From contig JAPEVC010000146.1 in the NCBI GenBank assembly GCA_027946555.1, positions 30,386 to 94,385 on the forward strand: a stretch of 64,000 nt of DNA, given 5' to 3'. Of this stretch, positions 12,085 to 24,362 are shown in pieces. Numbering within the stretch: position 1 is the first letter of the stretch; each line of letters starts with the position of its first letter. A program made the translations under genes and the position numbers. This DNA comes from Gnomoniopsis sp. IMI 355080. Lineage: Eukaryota > Ascomycota > Sordariomycetes > Diaporthales > Gnomoniaceae. The notes beneath the pieces are model-generated. The model did not search any database. It was given only the letters and a program-made list of their open reading frames with translations, and was not told where the DNA came from.

Positions 12085-12510
12085 CCACCGGCGCCGCCTC
12101 CTGAAGTCGCTCGTCCTCCTCCACCACCTAGAGCTGCCTATCCTCAAACGCCGCCGCCTTTTCCGCCGCCACCTCCGCCCGAGCCTGGTTGTGCACCGCC
12201 GCCTGGATGTGCAGCGCCGCCGCCACCACCGCCTGTTCCACCTTTCCCGCCGCCACCTGGAGCTTTCCCGCCGCCTGTGCCACCACCATCTGGAGTCCCT
12301 CCTCCGCCGGGCGTACCGCCTTTTCCTCCTCCGCCACCACCTGGAGCTTTTCCGCCGCCGCCGCCACCACCTGGAGTTCCTCCACCGCCTTTTCTTCCGC
12401 CACCTCCCGTGGCTGCTAGGGTTTGTTTCCTCTTGAAAGACCTTATCATGTTAGTTGGTACACTTGCTGACCGTTACTATCAGCCTCCTCCGCCTCCGGA
12501 GCGTGTCTAG
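12085..12510 (+). CDS. Proline-rich exons of an unidentified protein (partial model)
   Basis: After a TTAG acceptor, 12085-12420 reads as an uninterrupted proline-rich sequence of PPPP, PFPPPPPPG and GVPP units with a few Cys. A likely 63-bp intron (12421-12483, branch CTGAC, TATCAG acceptor) precedes a last exon 12484-12510 ending ERV-stop. The intron is a multiple of three without a stop, so retention keeps the frame. An upstream mini-exon 11770-11793 (SPPPLPVA, then GTAAGT) has the same phase. The start could not be found; the signal-peptide exon at 11032 is a candidate because its donor is also phase 0. The complementary strand is open as a glycine-rich frame, so strand assignment rests only on splice signals. 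Confidence 0.35.
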   Translation, partial: PPAPPPEVARPPPPPRAAYPQTPPPFPPPPPPEPGCAPPPGCAAPPPPPPVPPFPPPPGAFPPPVPPPSGVPPPPGVPPFPPPPPPGAFPPPPPPPGVPPPPFLPPPPVAARVCFLLKDLIMLVGTLADRYYQPPPPPERV

Positions 12511-13923
12511 TAGTGCCTGGTCGCTCTCAAGGTTGCTTAGGACGGTGGTTCCTGATGCGTATGCTGTGCTAGGATCCGACTCCCAAGGGTTTGTCTTTGG
12601 TCAGCTATGGCGAGGGAGGTCGATCTTCTTGAGCTGAGAACATGCTCAGTGTGCTCAAAGTCATTTGATTCATTGCGATCTGGAGAATAACCTCGGTGCG
12701 TGATTTGCCATTGGGAGGGTGGGAGAGTGGTCAGAATGTTTAGGGTGATGTCATGCTCGATTCGTCATTCAATCTTTATCATCAATTTAGGATCCAGTAT
12801 CTCAGCGTTCCCCACAGATACTATTCAGTCGACCTCGCGATGGATATCTCTTTCACAATTGATTTACGTGAGTTTTGTCAACGTCGATTGCCACGGCCCA
12901 CATACCCACGTCGACGATGATAACTACAGCAAGGGCCCCTACAATGCCTACAATTCGGTACTCACTCTCGAATCTCACTCATGGGCAATTTATTTACGGT
13001 TCTGAATTAAGCCGAGCAAGAGTTTCGGGCTACGGTCGTCTGGAAATGTAACAAGACCCCTGCGCCACGTTAGTTTTCGTGGACGGACCGTCCCGTGTGG
13101 GGTCTACTTGCTGGGATGACAAGGGCTTGTCAAGGCTGTCTCTGGACTGTACCTAGGTACCTCATCCAAGGCTCTAAGGGACGGTCTTCCATGTTGGGGG
13201 TTGCTTGATGCTCCGTGATTTTCTACAGCTACTTCTACGGATACTCGTACATAGGTGAGTGGATGTAAAAGAGGACAGATACTTAGACACAACTTTTCTG
13301 TAGAAACGTTCCTGACTCGTAGAGTCTTGTTCGAGCAGTCTCTAGTCCCCATACCAAGGAACGCTACCATGTACAGTTCCCGGTACTTGGTTGTTCATCC
13401 GCCAGCCCGCCCACCAACTTCGCGGGTTGTATCGGCATTAGGCCCCGCCATCAGGGTCGCTACTCCACTATCGCTATCAACTTCCTAGTCGATCGGCAGC
13501 TACGCTCCACGAAAATCCTCAAGACCCCAGGTTTTGCTGACAGCTAGCCTTGACTCAGATGACTCGAACAGATGCTGTACATAGTACAATATCAGCCTAT
13601 CTCGGCGGTAACGGTAGTCGTAGACAGACACTGCTTCACATCTTATTAAAGCTGTCTCGTCACGTCTTGCCAGATGCTCTAATGAATGTTCAATTCCTCC
13701 CAGGTTGTCAAAGTGCTGGACAGAACATCACCGCGAAGCCCCATCCCGCGACGCCATCTCAGTTTCTCTGGCCCACATGCTGAGTCATACAGTAATTGTG
13801 AGGACGAAATAAAAATAAGAAAAAGGGCAGAGAGAAGAGAACTTCCGCCGCTGTCACTCCCGGGACATTGTTTACCTACCCAACCAGGTGTTTTCCACTG
13901 CGCACCTTTGTGACATCGCCAAC
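12511..13923. other. Intergenic region
   Basis: About 1.4 kb upstream of the permease. An exact TACCTAGGTA occurs at 13150-13159, followed directly by CCTC. No gene supported. Confidence 0.5.
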
Positions 13924-15649
13924 ATGAGTGGAGAAAAGTTCACAGATGCCTTGTCTGTGACGAAGGATGAGGAGGCCGGTGAGGTCCGCTTCACAGATGG
14001 CACGCACAACCTCATCGCAGCACAAGACCAGCTCAAGCGAGGCCTCAAGAGTCGGCACATTCAATTCCTGGCTTTAGGTGGCGCGTAAGCCCTCTCTCTA
14101 CTTCATCGTCCTCCTACACGCCCTTCTTCGTGCCCGCAGTGTAGAGCGCAAGCTGACTGTCCTTTCCAGCATCGGCACGGGTCTCTTTGTTGGCTCTGGC
14201 GCCATCTTAGCTACAGGTGGGCCCCTCGCGTTGTTACTCGGCTACCTGTGCATGATGGCCATCGTCTGGAACATCATGAACCTTCTCGCCGAAATTGTCG
14301 TCTACCTCCCCTTAAAAGGCGCCACTATCCCGTACTTTGTTGAGCGCTTCGTCGAGCCCAGCTTGGCGTTCGCAGCAGGATGGAACTACTGGTACGCCTA
14401 CGCCATTCTAGTCGCCGCCGAAGCCTCAGCAGGCGCCATCATTCTGGATTACTGGACCACACCCGTCCCGACAGGAGTGTGGATCGCCATCATCCTCATC
14501 GTCAACCTGGCACTCAACATCTTTGCCGTCAACATCTTCGGTGAAGCCGAGTTCTGGTTTGCCAGCATTAAACTCATCACGATCCTCGGCCTGATCATGA
14601 CCGGCCTGGTCATCATGTGCGGCGGCGCCCCCAACGACAAAGCCATCGGCTTCTGGTACTGGCAGGAAAACGGTCCCATCAATGAGTATCTCGTCGGCGG
14701 AAGCACCGGCCGCTTCCTCGCCTTCTGGGCCGCCTTCGTCAAGGCCGGCTTCGCCTTCATCACCTCGCCGGAGCTCATCGCCCTCGCGGCCGGTGAGACC
14801 GTCGCGCCGAGGCGGAACATTCCCAAGGCTGCGGGGAGATTCATTTACCGCCTGGCCATCTTCTATGGGCTCGGCGCTTTCATGATTGGCTCCATCTGTC
14901 CGTCGACAGATGAGCGCCTGCTCTCAGGCACCTCGAATGCCACGGCGAGCCCGTGGGTGATTGGTATCTCGATTGCCAACATCCCAGTGCTGAACCATCT
15001 TATCAATGCCGCGGTCTTGACGTCGGCATGGTCCGCGGGCAATGCGTTCTTGTACTCGGGCGCGAGAGTTTTGTACTCCTTGGCTGTCAGCGGCCAGGCA
15101 CCTGCCATCTTTACAAGGACGGGTAAACTGGGCGTACCATACGCCGCCGTCTTGGCAACCTGGGCCGTCGGGCTTCTGTCGTTTCTCAGTATCAGTCAGA
15201 CAAGTGCAGTAGTCTTCGACTGGTTCGTCAACATCTCCACCATCTCGGGCCTCATCGCCTGGGTGGTCTGCATCATCACCTATCTCCGCTTCCGCAAAGC
15301 CATGCATTTCCAGAACCTCCTACACACGCTCCCCTACAAGACGCACTTGCAACCATATGCCACATACGTCGTGCTGGTCGTGCTGATTATCCTGACCCTC
15401 ACCAATGGCTTTTCCGTCTTCTTCCCGAGCGAATGGAGCGTGGGTGGTTTCTTGGCGGCATACATCACGCTCCCTATCTTCTTGGCGCTCTATGTAGGCC
15501 ACAAGATCTGGTTCCGGACGCCGTTTGCGAAGAAGGTGGAGGAGATTGATGTTATAACGGGCGTGCGGGAAATGGATGCTCTCGAGGCGGAGGATGTGCC
15601 GCCGGTGGCCAAAAATTGGGCACAGAAGATCTGGTACTGGCTCGCGTAG
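13924..15649 (+). CDS. Amino-acid permease (APC superfamily, fungal YAT family)
   Basis: Two exons (13924-14084, 14170-15649) encode 546 residues. The 85-bp intron rejoins the conserved first helix FLALGGAIGTGLFVGSG, where the unwound GTG motif binds the substrate backbone. About 12 hydrophobic segments follow. FISSPEL-like FITSPELIALAAGE and the downstream RNIPKA are typical of fungal amino-acid permeases. The N-terminal 50 residues are hydrophilic and cytosolic, and the C-terminus is a short acidic tail. It should import amino acids across the plasma membrane with protons; specificity cannot be decided. Confidence 0.93.
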
Positions 15650-16041
15650 AGTAGAGGGCATTGTGTGGTTGTGTCGCAACGAATCTGAATAACAAGACAT
15701 GTGAATTCAGTTCTTCTCTGTGCAAAAGCAGTGTATTGAAGCTTGAAGACGTAGTGGTCGACCTTCGGAAAGGCGAGACCCTTCGTGCCAGACTGAGAGG
15801 CTCGTGTCTGTAGAAAAGTGCGAAGCACCACTGCCGAAGGTCCGTCTATAAAAACGCCATGCTCACACAATAGTCAACGCCCACAAAATGAAGGCGATAT
15901 ACCACCCCGTGCCATGTCATATTGCATTGCGTAGGCCTATGACATTGACAAACCAACATCCAGTGCACTTCTAGACTTGCCGCGCTCTCCGAATTATTCC
16001 ACACGATCCCACTACCAATGTCCTTGCGCACAATCTTCGTC
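15650..16041. other. Convergent intergenic region
   Basis: About 390 bp between the 3' ends of two convergent genes. Nothing further seen. Confidence 0.5.
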
Positions 16042-17154
16042 TCAAACATTAAGATCTGTTGCCATTTTTTGACTCCAAAATTGAGTCATCTGAGACACCT
16101 TTCTCTGTCCAATAACGGGTTTTAACGAGGCCCTATTTGACACCTGCCTGTGCGTGGTCCTCAATCTCCTGCTGGCTGGTTCGCCCTCACTCGCGAAAGG
16201 GAACCGCTTCTGCACTGGGTTGGGCGGCCGCAAGGACCGGGGAGTCCGTTGGTGGTCTTCCTCGTTCAAGACCGCACCAACAATGGTTTCCATAAGATGT
16301 TTATCCTCAAATGAGGTCGGTTGTACGGATCGGGGAGTCTGTAGGTCTACCTCTTCTTCCACATCTGCCCGAAGGCTGTTTTGTGGCGGGTCATTCTCTT
16401 GTGATGGGCTCGACTGTACAAGTAAGAGCGTCTGCTGTTGTACCTCTTCCTCATCGTCTGCCGAACTTGGTGCTGTCACGTTGGTCTCGGCAACGCTCTC
16501 CAAGAGCAAGTCCTCTTCTTCGATGCTGTCCAAGATATCTGGGAAGATGTTTGGACACTCTGGAGGATGCTGGGGTGGTGCGCGTCTTTCCAAAATATCA
16601 TCCTCACGCTCCCCAAATATCTGGATTGATTCGGTGGTGTATGTGTACGACACGGGCTCAGCAAAAGCTTCCTCAACCTGAAAGGGCTGAGCTGGAGATG
16701 ACTCGACCGTTCGCGGCTCGGAGGGTAGTAACCTTGCTGATGGATTTTCGTCCGAGACTTTTGGCCCGGAATTTTCCAATTCACGTCGAGCCCTTTCTCT
16801 ATTCTTCATGGTTGTCAACAATCCCCGAAGCTCTTCGAGTTCCTCTCGAATATAAGATGCCGAGTCACGCATGTGGTTGAGTCGTTCTGAATAAGTGTCC
16901 AGCTGGCGGCCTGTATGTCGGAGATTGTCTTCAATCCAAAAGCATTCCTGCATTCCATCAAGGCTTCGAAAGGGTGACTTTTTTTCATCGGTGGGTGACT
17001 TTTGCCCAGAAATTTGTCGACTGGACGGCCTGGAATGAGGGGCGTCGGGCTTGGGCGTGGGCGTTGAGGCTTTGGATCCAGAGCTTCTCGCCCAGCCAAA
17101 ATACGAGCCGATAGGGCGCATCATTATAACTGGCTTAGCATTCTCAGAGAACAT
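16042..17154 (-). CDS. Hypothetical acidic, disordered protein with internal repeats
   Basis: A single open frame of 370 residues from the ATG at 17154. Residues about 85-140 (the stretch around RLNHMRDSAS to MKNRERARREL) predict a coiled coil. Most of the rest is acidic and Ser/Pro-rich. Three related units of about 28 residues follow each other in the C-terminal half, each with an acidic block, a Q-T or Q-R-T step and a V/L-x-P/S segment (around EEEVQQQT, EEEVDLQTPRSV and EEDHQRTPRSL). The basic C-terminus resembles a nuclear-localisation sequence. No known domain was recognised. A nearer ATG around MMRPIGSYFGW is also possible. Confidence 0.6.
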   Translation of the reverse strand: MFSENAKPVIMMRPIGSYFGWARSSGSKASTPTPKPDAPHSRPSSRQISGQKSPTDEKKSPFRSLDGMQECFWIEDNLRHTGRQLDTYSERLNHMRDSASYIREELEELRGLLTTMKNRERARRELENSGPKVSDENPSARLLPSEPRTVESSPAQPFQVEEAFAEPVSYTYTTESIQIFGEREDDILERRAPPQHPPECPNIFPDILDSIEEEDLLLESVAETNVTAPSSADDEEEVQQQTLLLVQSSPSQENDPPQNSLRADVEEEVDLQTPRSVQPTSFEDKHLMETIVGAVLNEEDHQRTPRSLRPPNPVQKRFPFASEGEPASRRLRTTHRQVSNRASLKPVIGQRKVSQMTQFWSQKMATDLNV

Positions 17155-17652
17155 CAGGAAGGAAATGGGACATGACAACAGCGGATCAAAGAGCTTTGAC
17201 GATGGCTAGAACCGTACTTTGTGTCGAGAGGGGCAGAGTGGAAGGTGGCCTGTTCACATATGCGATTCGCTAGGGAGAGATTCTTAAATCCTATGAATTA
17301 AACTCTATGGATTAAACTTTGACTCTCAGGCATGTATGCATGATGCCCAAGTTCTCAGGTGTTGCAAGGTCGCTCCGTTGCGACCGGACCTTTTCGACCC
17401 AGATACTGACAGTGAGCTTGTGGACTGTTTCATAACCAGACTACTAGGTGCGCTGGCTCGGTTCGCAGCCAGTTTCCATGTTTTGCCCCGTCGATCATGT
17501 TCATCCGTCCTTGGATGGACCCCAGTCCAGCCCGTTCCCATCCTGTCAATCGCCCTTCCAAATTCCTTTCGTCAGCCTCCAATACATTCGACTTTTTTGA
17601 ACGATGGGTAGCATAGTATGCACACCGTTTCTCGGTCAGTGTCGTGTCAGGA
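17155..17652. other. Intergenic region
   Basis: About 0.5 kb between two minus-strand genes; presumed promoter of the coiled-coil gene and 3' end of the Myb-like gene. An open frame through it is an unspliced extension of the neighbour. Confidence 0.5.
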
Positions 17653-18734
17653 CTACTTCTTGAGGCCTCTGCGCAGACGGTCAAGCTGCCAATACTTGTC
17701 GGCAATCGATCCGGGGGTATGGGTGCCAAGAATCTATAGTCCGGGATCGACGTTAGCCTTGCAAACCTTAACCCACTCCTGAACGGCTTGACAGTTTGAT
17801 AGACTGTCCGTGTGTGTGGTAGACTGACCTGGTGAATCTCGGGCCAACCCATATCCTTCGTCTTTCTCAGGAAGACGACGAGAGCGAGCTCCTGCTTATG
17901 CCAACGGTTCTTGAACTTGTTCGAACGACCACCGCGGCGCACGACGCGGGTGGCCTTACGCCGAGGAGCAGGCTTGCTAGGAGCTGGAGCAGGAGCAGGA
18001 GCATCCTCGAGGCTGTTGGTAGAGGGCTTGGTGACAAATGGGTCGTCAAGATTGGAACCAGGAGAAGGATGGTTGCTGATGGAGACGTTGCAGTCCGAGA
18101 CAGAAGCAGCGCCGTTGGCGAAGGGGACGCCATAGCCGTGGACAGGAGCGACACCGTTGGACAAGGAGATGTCATTGCCCTGGCCAGCAGTGGCGCTGCT
18201 GAAGAAGGACGCAGTCAGGGGAGTGGGCGTGTCGGGCATGACGGGTGCAGCTATATCTTTGCAGTCAGCCTCGGAACTCTGAGATCATACGGTGAGGTCG
18301 GGAGCGGCCAGGGAGAGATGTGGATGCCACTGCAAGTCGTCAGCAAACTTACCAGAGTCATAGACAGCGACAGCGCCATGCTGGTACGCATGAGCAGGGC
18401 TGCTGTAAATCTCGCTGGGCGAGGAGCCGATGTGCGGGGCCAGGTCCGGGCGGCGCTTGACGAGCTTGAGGTGGCCGTCAGCAGTCATCTGCTGCTGGTC
18501 GTGCTGGTACGGCTGCTCCTGGTACCACTGTATGGCCTGGTCAGTGTTGTAGGTAGAAGGATAGGTATTGCCCTCTTGACTGGGAGGATTGGCCTCCCAG
18601 TACTTGCTCAGGAGCTCCTTATCAAGATCCGGACCTGGCAGGACTCCATGCTCCTCCAGGTACTGGATCCTGAGGAAGCTCAGACTTGGTCCTGGGGCAC
18701 CAATGGCCTCAAGGTTGTCAGGATAGCATGACAT
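17653..18734 (-). CDS. Small Myb/SANT-like DNA-binding protein
   Basis: Three exons (18734-18353, 18250-17829, 17733-17653) give 294 residues. The N-terminal 215 residues are low-complexity, rich in Gln, Tyr, Ser and Pro. The C-terminal 75 residues start with a basic stretch (RRKATRVVRRGGRSNKFKNR) and continue into a single helix-turn-helix unit: WHKQELALVVFLRKTKDMGW, then EIHQILGTHTPGSIADKYW and a short basic end. The Trp spacing and tri-helical pattern resemble Myb/SANT repeats. The last intron falls inside the domain and its removal restores HQILGTH. A transcription factor or chromatin protein is inferred. Confidence 0.75.
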
Positions 18735-21167
18735 TGTGTGAGCTTGAGAGGCTTGCAATGTGTGTTGCAAAGCTTTGCAGTGGTGGTTGATGTTGTTGAA
18801 GCAGTTGATTTAGAATCAGAAGCAGGAGAATTTGCAAAGTCAAACGGGCATGGTGAGTCCTAGTCACTCAGACCTCTTTCCCGATGAGTGGATGGTGACA
18901 GCTTAGTATCAAGTTGTCGTTGGGGCGATGAGCAACACCATGTGCTGGGTGCTTGATGTGAGCAGGTTCCCCCAGTGGAGGGTTTGGTCTTGGGATGTGT
19001 CAAGACTCTGTGACCTAGGCTTATACAGACAGCTCAGATTAGCAGTCCATAGTGACCCTTCAGATTTTGAGTCAACACAGAAATCCTGTTCAGAATAAGT
19101 TGGCTTGAACTATAGACGACTACTTTCAACCCTAAGGAGGAGTTATGGTAGATAGTAAATGATTTGACTTCTGCTTTCTAAGTGTAGTGATTCTTCACTG
19201 CTTTAGATCTAAGTTTCAATTTGTCGTTGTTACTGCTCCAATTATGTAAATAACAGATCCATGAAAGAAGACAAAGCTCACTCATTGTGTATAAAAGGTC
19301 TAATTAGTGATAAAGTGCCTATTTTCCCAGTATCACTGCAAGCCAGAGGATAAAGAATAGATATTGCTTTCAGTGCCCTCAATTTTTTTACAACATTAAC
19401 CAATCTCTGTTTCTTGGTACCCCAACGCCGTCTCAACGTGCCTGAATTGCCGGTATCTTGAGATCAAACCTAGAACAGACAACGGAGTATAGCCCAGGCC
19501 AAATTTGCTTGTCTTTCTCAGTCTGAAGATATGGAGTTCTAGGGGTTTCTTCTTCACTACCGCCAATGGTGAATGCCGACTTGCCCTCACCGTCACCAGA
19601 TGTAAGGCTCTTCTGACTCTTTTCCTTTAGCGCTCTGCAGAGGTGTTCATAGCAACACACCTCGCACTAGTTATACTGTTCATCACCCATGATGATTTAC
19701 CATTTTGATTATTCATGGTGTGAGGTTGTAATTACCTAGGTACTGTACTTGAGCAGGACTCTGGGGAAAACCTTGGAACTGACGGGCCGGCCCGTCTTCA
19801 ATCTCCACATCCCCGCTAAGCCCTATACAGTGGCTCGGTGGATTGCCTCCGCTTGCTTGAGTTCACCAGGGACGTTCACGCAGAGCACATGAAACAAAAG
19901 TACCCAACTGTGAATCTTTCAAAATAGGTACACATACTAATTTTTGACTTCCACCTAGGCGACTAGGGAGAATTTAATATCTTCATATGGCTTCCAATTA
20001 GCTGGGGGGCTTTCATCACTACAACATCGAGGCAGAGGGCCTATCCATGACGAGTCTTGTGGTCTTTCACAGTTCATTATATGATGAATACCATAATGCC
20101 TGATCAGGCCGCGGTCGGCCTCTCTGCTCTGTTTTGCTTCTACTTGGGTCGGCGATCTTGGTGGGAAAAAAGATATCGTCAACTGCATCAAGAGTCCAAA
20201 AACGGCTGGAAGATGCGGGAGACTGGCGTAATTCGTGGCAAATGAGTCCGGACTTTGGCCTGAGCTTGCCCACTACGCCTTCGAAATCTATGTTCAAATT
20301 TGCGAGCTAATTCATGAGCCTTAGAAACATTTCTATGTTACTCAGAGGGAAGAATGAATGTCAAGAGGGAAGAGGCAGTATGAGGAGGAGATTCTTATGG
20401 AGATATTTGTCGCAGTCGCGACGTGATTATCAAATTTATAACTTTAGCATACGTTAGTCAGGATGTTGCAAGCACCAGATGATCAAGACAGACGGTAGAG
20501 CCTGCGAGAGCCTAGAGCTACATAATTACAAGGTTTCCAAAGTCATAGGTTCCAACTTCCAGGACTTGGTCTTTGATTGGCGTAGATTCAAAAGCGAGGC
20601 CATGTAACACTTCGTAGGCCAAGGGTCCCTATTCTGGAAGGAACATTCGAGCTCATGCTGACCGGCCTTATGTCGCTCTGATTCTTCGGGCCGCATATGC
20701 AGGATGAGACTGTACGACTTGAGCCGGGTCAGCAGATGACATGGTGCTGTATAGCCCGACGCCCACCCCGGCCTCGCCAAGGTCTACTTGGGCACGCTGA
20801 ACTCCGGATGAACCGGGCCAAGCACTGTGCGTCTAGCTTCGCATGCACGACATTTCACGGCGTTTCCTGTATGGTGCCCATTGCATGCTGGTCACATCAT
20901 GGGGCATGACTTAGTCCATGTCTGAAAGATGGGGAACATCACGAGTGAGGGGAAAACCTACATGGGGCATCGGTAGCAGTACGAGAAAAGTAGCTGATGT
21001 TGCCAAGAAAAAGCAAATTAGAACATCTCGACGCTCGTAAATTAGACAGGAATAAGCAAAGTATAAATGTAGAATTCGGGTTGTCTGTCAAACTTCAACT
21101 TCTGGTATTACAACCGACAGCTACCGTACTACCGGATCACCTTCTGGCGCAACTTAGGGATTTCGCG
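18735..21167. other. Divergent intergenic region
   Basis: About 2.4 kb between the divergently transcribed Myb-like and alpha-glucosidase genes. It is AT-rich at 19.1-19.4 kb and contains an exact TACCTAGGTA at 19733-19742. No supported gene; small frames at 19396-19660 and 20526-20780 lack recognisable content. Confidence 0.5.
21062..21067 (+). promoter_or_regulatory. TATA box TATAAA
   Basis: TATAAA lies 106 bp upstream of the alpha-glucosidase ATG at 21168. It argues that the in-frame codons upstream (from 20997) are leader, not protein. Confidence 0.5.
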
Positions 21168-24100
21168 ATGGCAAAACCGGCTCTCCTCAGCTGGATCTTC
21201 GCGATTGTTGTGCGCGCCACCTCAGTAATAGACGCAAGAGACTACACGAGTGACGACGCCCTCGCAAGCTGCCCGGGGTATACTGCATCCAATGTGCAAA
21301 CCACCGCATCAAGCCTCTCGGCCGACCTGGCCTTGGCCGGACCAGCCTGCAATGTCTATGGGGCCGATTTGGAGAACCTCACTTTAACTGTTAGCTATGA
21401 GACAGCTACACGCTTGCACGTCAAAATTCAAGATGCAGCAAACTCTGTCTATCAAGTTCCAGAGTCCGTCTTCCCTCGGCCGGCCTCGCAAGATGTATCC
21501 AATGCCGCCTTGAGCTTCAACTACACCGAATCACCTTTCACCTTCACTGTGTCTCGTAGTGACACCGGTGATGTCCTCTTCGATAGCTCGGCAGCAAGCC
21601 TCGTCTTCGAGACGCAATATCTACGCCTGCGGACCAAGCTTCCAGACAATCCTAACCTCTACGGACTGGGCGAACACTCCGACCCGTTCCGCTTAAATAC
21701 GACAGACTACATACGCACATTATGGAGTCAGGATGCATACGGAATCCCCAGTGGGGAGAATTTGTACGGGAACCATCCCGTATACTTTGATCATCGTGGC
21801 GCCGCTGGTACACACGGTGTTTTCCTTCTCAACTCAAATGGCATGGATATCTTCATCAACAGTACCGAGACGTCTGGGCAATACCTCGAGTACAACACTC
21901 TTGGCGGGGTGTTCGATTTGTATTTTGTTGCTGGACCTGGTCCCGTGGAAGTTGCAAAGCAGTACGCCGAGATTGCAGGCCTGCCCGCAATGCAGCCCTA
22001 CTGGGGATTGGGCTTCCACCAATGCCGATACGGATATCAAGATGTAAGGATACACATTGTTAAATCAAGAAGGAAATATCTACTAATTAAGTAAACCCAT
22101 TAGGTGTACAATGTTGCAGAAGTGGTATACAACTACAGTCAGGCGAACATCCCACTGGAGACGATGTGGACAGACATCGACTACATGGATTTGCGGAGGG
22201 TTTTCTCTCTAGATCCAGACCGGTTTCCTCTCAGTATGATGCAGGAACTTGTGGACCACTTGCACAACAACCAACAACACTATATTCTCATGGGTGAGCA
22301 CGATTCTCCACCGCAGCTTTACGAAATGATTCACGCCGCTGATGAGAAATCCTTTAGTCGACCCTGCGACAGCATATCAAAATTATGGCCCCTTTAACCG
22401 CGGTGTAGAAGACAATATTTTCTTGCTTCGATCCAACGGGTCCGTCTGGCAGGGCGTTGTCTGGCCTGGTGTGACCGCGTTTCCAGATTGGTTTTCAGAG
22501 AACATTACAGCATACTGGGACAACGAGTTCGCCTTGTTTTTCAACCCGGAGTCAGGGGTAGATATTGATGCTCTTTGGATTGATATGAATGAGCCCTCAA
22601 ACTTCGCCTGCCAGTGAGTGTTGTCAACCAAAAGGCCGGAACTCAGACCTTGAAGAGATCAAGTATTGTGTGAGGAATACCACAGCTAATAGGACATAGA
22701 TTTCCTTGTGACAATGCAGCAGAACAAGCAGCGGCAGTTGGATACCCTCCAGCCCCACCAGCACTTCGTACGTGGCCTAGGCCATTGCCTGGGTGGCCAT
22801 GCGACTTCCAACCTCCTGGGACCGATTGCAATTCGACAAGTGACCTGAAGCTTCGAGCGCCGACTGGTGCTGGTGGCAAGGCGATAGATATATCGCCCAC
22901 TCGTCATAGTGTGTCGCTCGACCACCAGGAGCTCAGCTCACGGCAAGCTGCTGGACAGCAGCTTGGCCTTCCAGGGCGTGACCTTCTCTATCCAAAGTAC
23001 TCTATCCACAACTATGCCGCATATCTTCCAACATGGAATGGGGCAGAAGGCGGTCTCTCCAACCACACGGTCAATACCGACGTGATCCATCAGAATGGGC
23101 TGGCAATGTATGACACACACAATCTTTACGTAAGTCATGATTATCAGATCCCGGGCTCCGAAGCTCTACTCTTTCAGCTGACATGAATCTGCAAGGGTAC
23201 GATGATGTCCACGGCAAGCCGCGACGCTATGGAAGCTCGTCGTCCCAGCCTTCGGCCCATGATCATCACTCGATCCACCTTTGCTGGGGCGGGTGCAAAG
23301 GTTGGTCACTGGCTTGGCGACAACCTGAGTGATTGGGACCATTACAGGAAATCGATTGCGTCGATGATGGCTTTCGCCTCAATCTGTAAGTCGTCCGGCT
23401 CCCTATTGAATCAAGAAGCGCATGATTTCAGGAGGCTTCTACCAAGACGCAAAGCATTGTTACATTCCCTTTTCTGACCTGCTGCAGACCAGGTTCCTAT
23501 GGTTGGATCGGACGTCTGTGGCTACGGCGATGACACAACCGAAGAGCTTTGCGCTCGATGGGCTACACTGGGCGCCTTCAGTCCATTCTATCGCAACCAC
23601 AACGCTTATCCACCCGTAATTTCGCAGGAATTCTACCTATGGGCCACTGTTGCAGACGCAGCGAGGAAGATCATTGACATCCGATACCGTCTCCTAGATT
23701 ACATCTACACAGCCATGTACCAGCAAACTGTGGATGGGACGCCTCTCATCAACCCCGTCTTCTATCTCTATCCCGAGGACGAAGGGAGCTTCGGTCTGGA
23801 TTTGCAGTACTTCTACGGAGATGCGCTGCTCGTCGCACCTGTGACTGAAGAGAGTGCTACCAGCGTGGATGTTTACTTACCAGATGACGTCTTTTACGAC
23901 TGGTATACACAGAAGCAGATCCAAGGGACAGGAGCAACTATCACCATCACAGACCAAGGCTTGACAGACATTCCTTTATACATCCGGGGCGGAGTCGTGA
24001 TGCCACTCCGCGCCGAGTCAGCAATGACGACGGCGGAGCTGCGGGAGAAGGACTTTGAGTTGATCATCGCACCTGGCAGTGACGGCACGGCCAGTGGTCA

Positions 24101-24362
24101 GCTCTATCTCGACGATGGAGTGAGCCTCGAGCAGAACGGAATCACCCTGGCGCAATTTGACTATGCGGATGGTAAATTGGTTGTCGGGGGGTCGTTTGGA
24201 TACGGCACTGGGGTTGTCATCTCCAATATCACCCTGCTAGGGAGTGGAACATTGTCGAACCAGACGGAGGGCGTGAAGTTGAACGAGGAGAGCGGAGCGC
24301 TGAGGTTCGCTATCAGCAAGCCTCTCTCTGCAGGCTTTGAGATTCAACTAGTCGTCTCTTGA
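21168..24362 (+). CDS. Secreted alpha-glucosidase (glycoside hydrolase family 31)
   Basis: Six exons (21168-22043, 22104-22293, 22358-22613, 22700-23129, 23196-23385, 23488-24362) encode 938 residues. The start gives a signal peptide (MAKPALLSWIFAIVVRATS). The GH31 catalytic nucleophile is Asp431 in WIDMNEPSNF and the acid/base is Asp626 in HWLGDNLSDW. YGLGEHSDPF, WTDIDYM, RPMIITRSTFAGAG and MVGSDVCGYG are conserved family blocks, each restored by the predicted splices. Size matches fungal maltases/alpha-glucosidases of the AgdA/AgdB type. It should release glucose from maltose and starch oligosaccharides outside the cell. Many N-x-S/T sequons fit secretion. In the fifth intron a nearer acceptor at 23431 exists, but only the one at 23487 keeps the conserved YQVPMVGSD. 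Confidence 0.95.

Noticed and set aside
16154..16681. Plus-strand Ser/Cys-rich frames
   Set aside because: Antisense of the repeat-containing acidic protein; Ser/Cys content comes from complementing Glu/Thr codons.
17832..18731. A 299-residue plus-strand frame
   Set aside because: It is the antisense shadow of the Myb-like gene, whose splices and domain are better supported.
20997..21167. In-frame N-terminal extension of the alpha-glucosidase
   Set aside because: It would bury the signal peptide, and a TATA box lies inside it.
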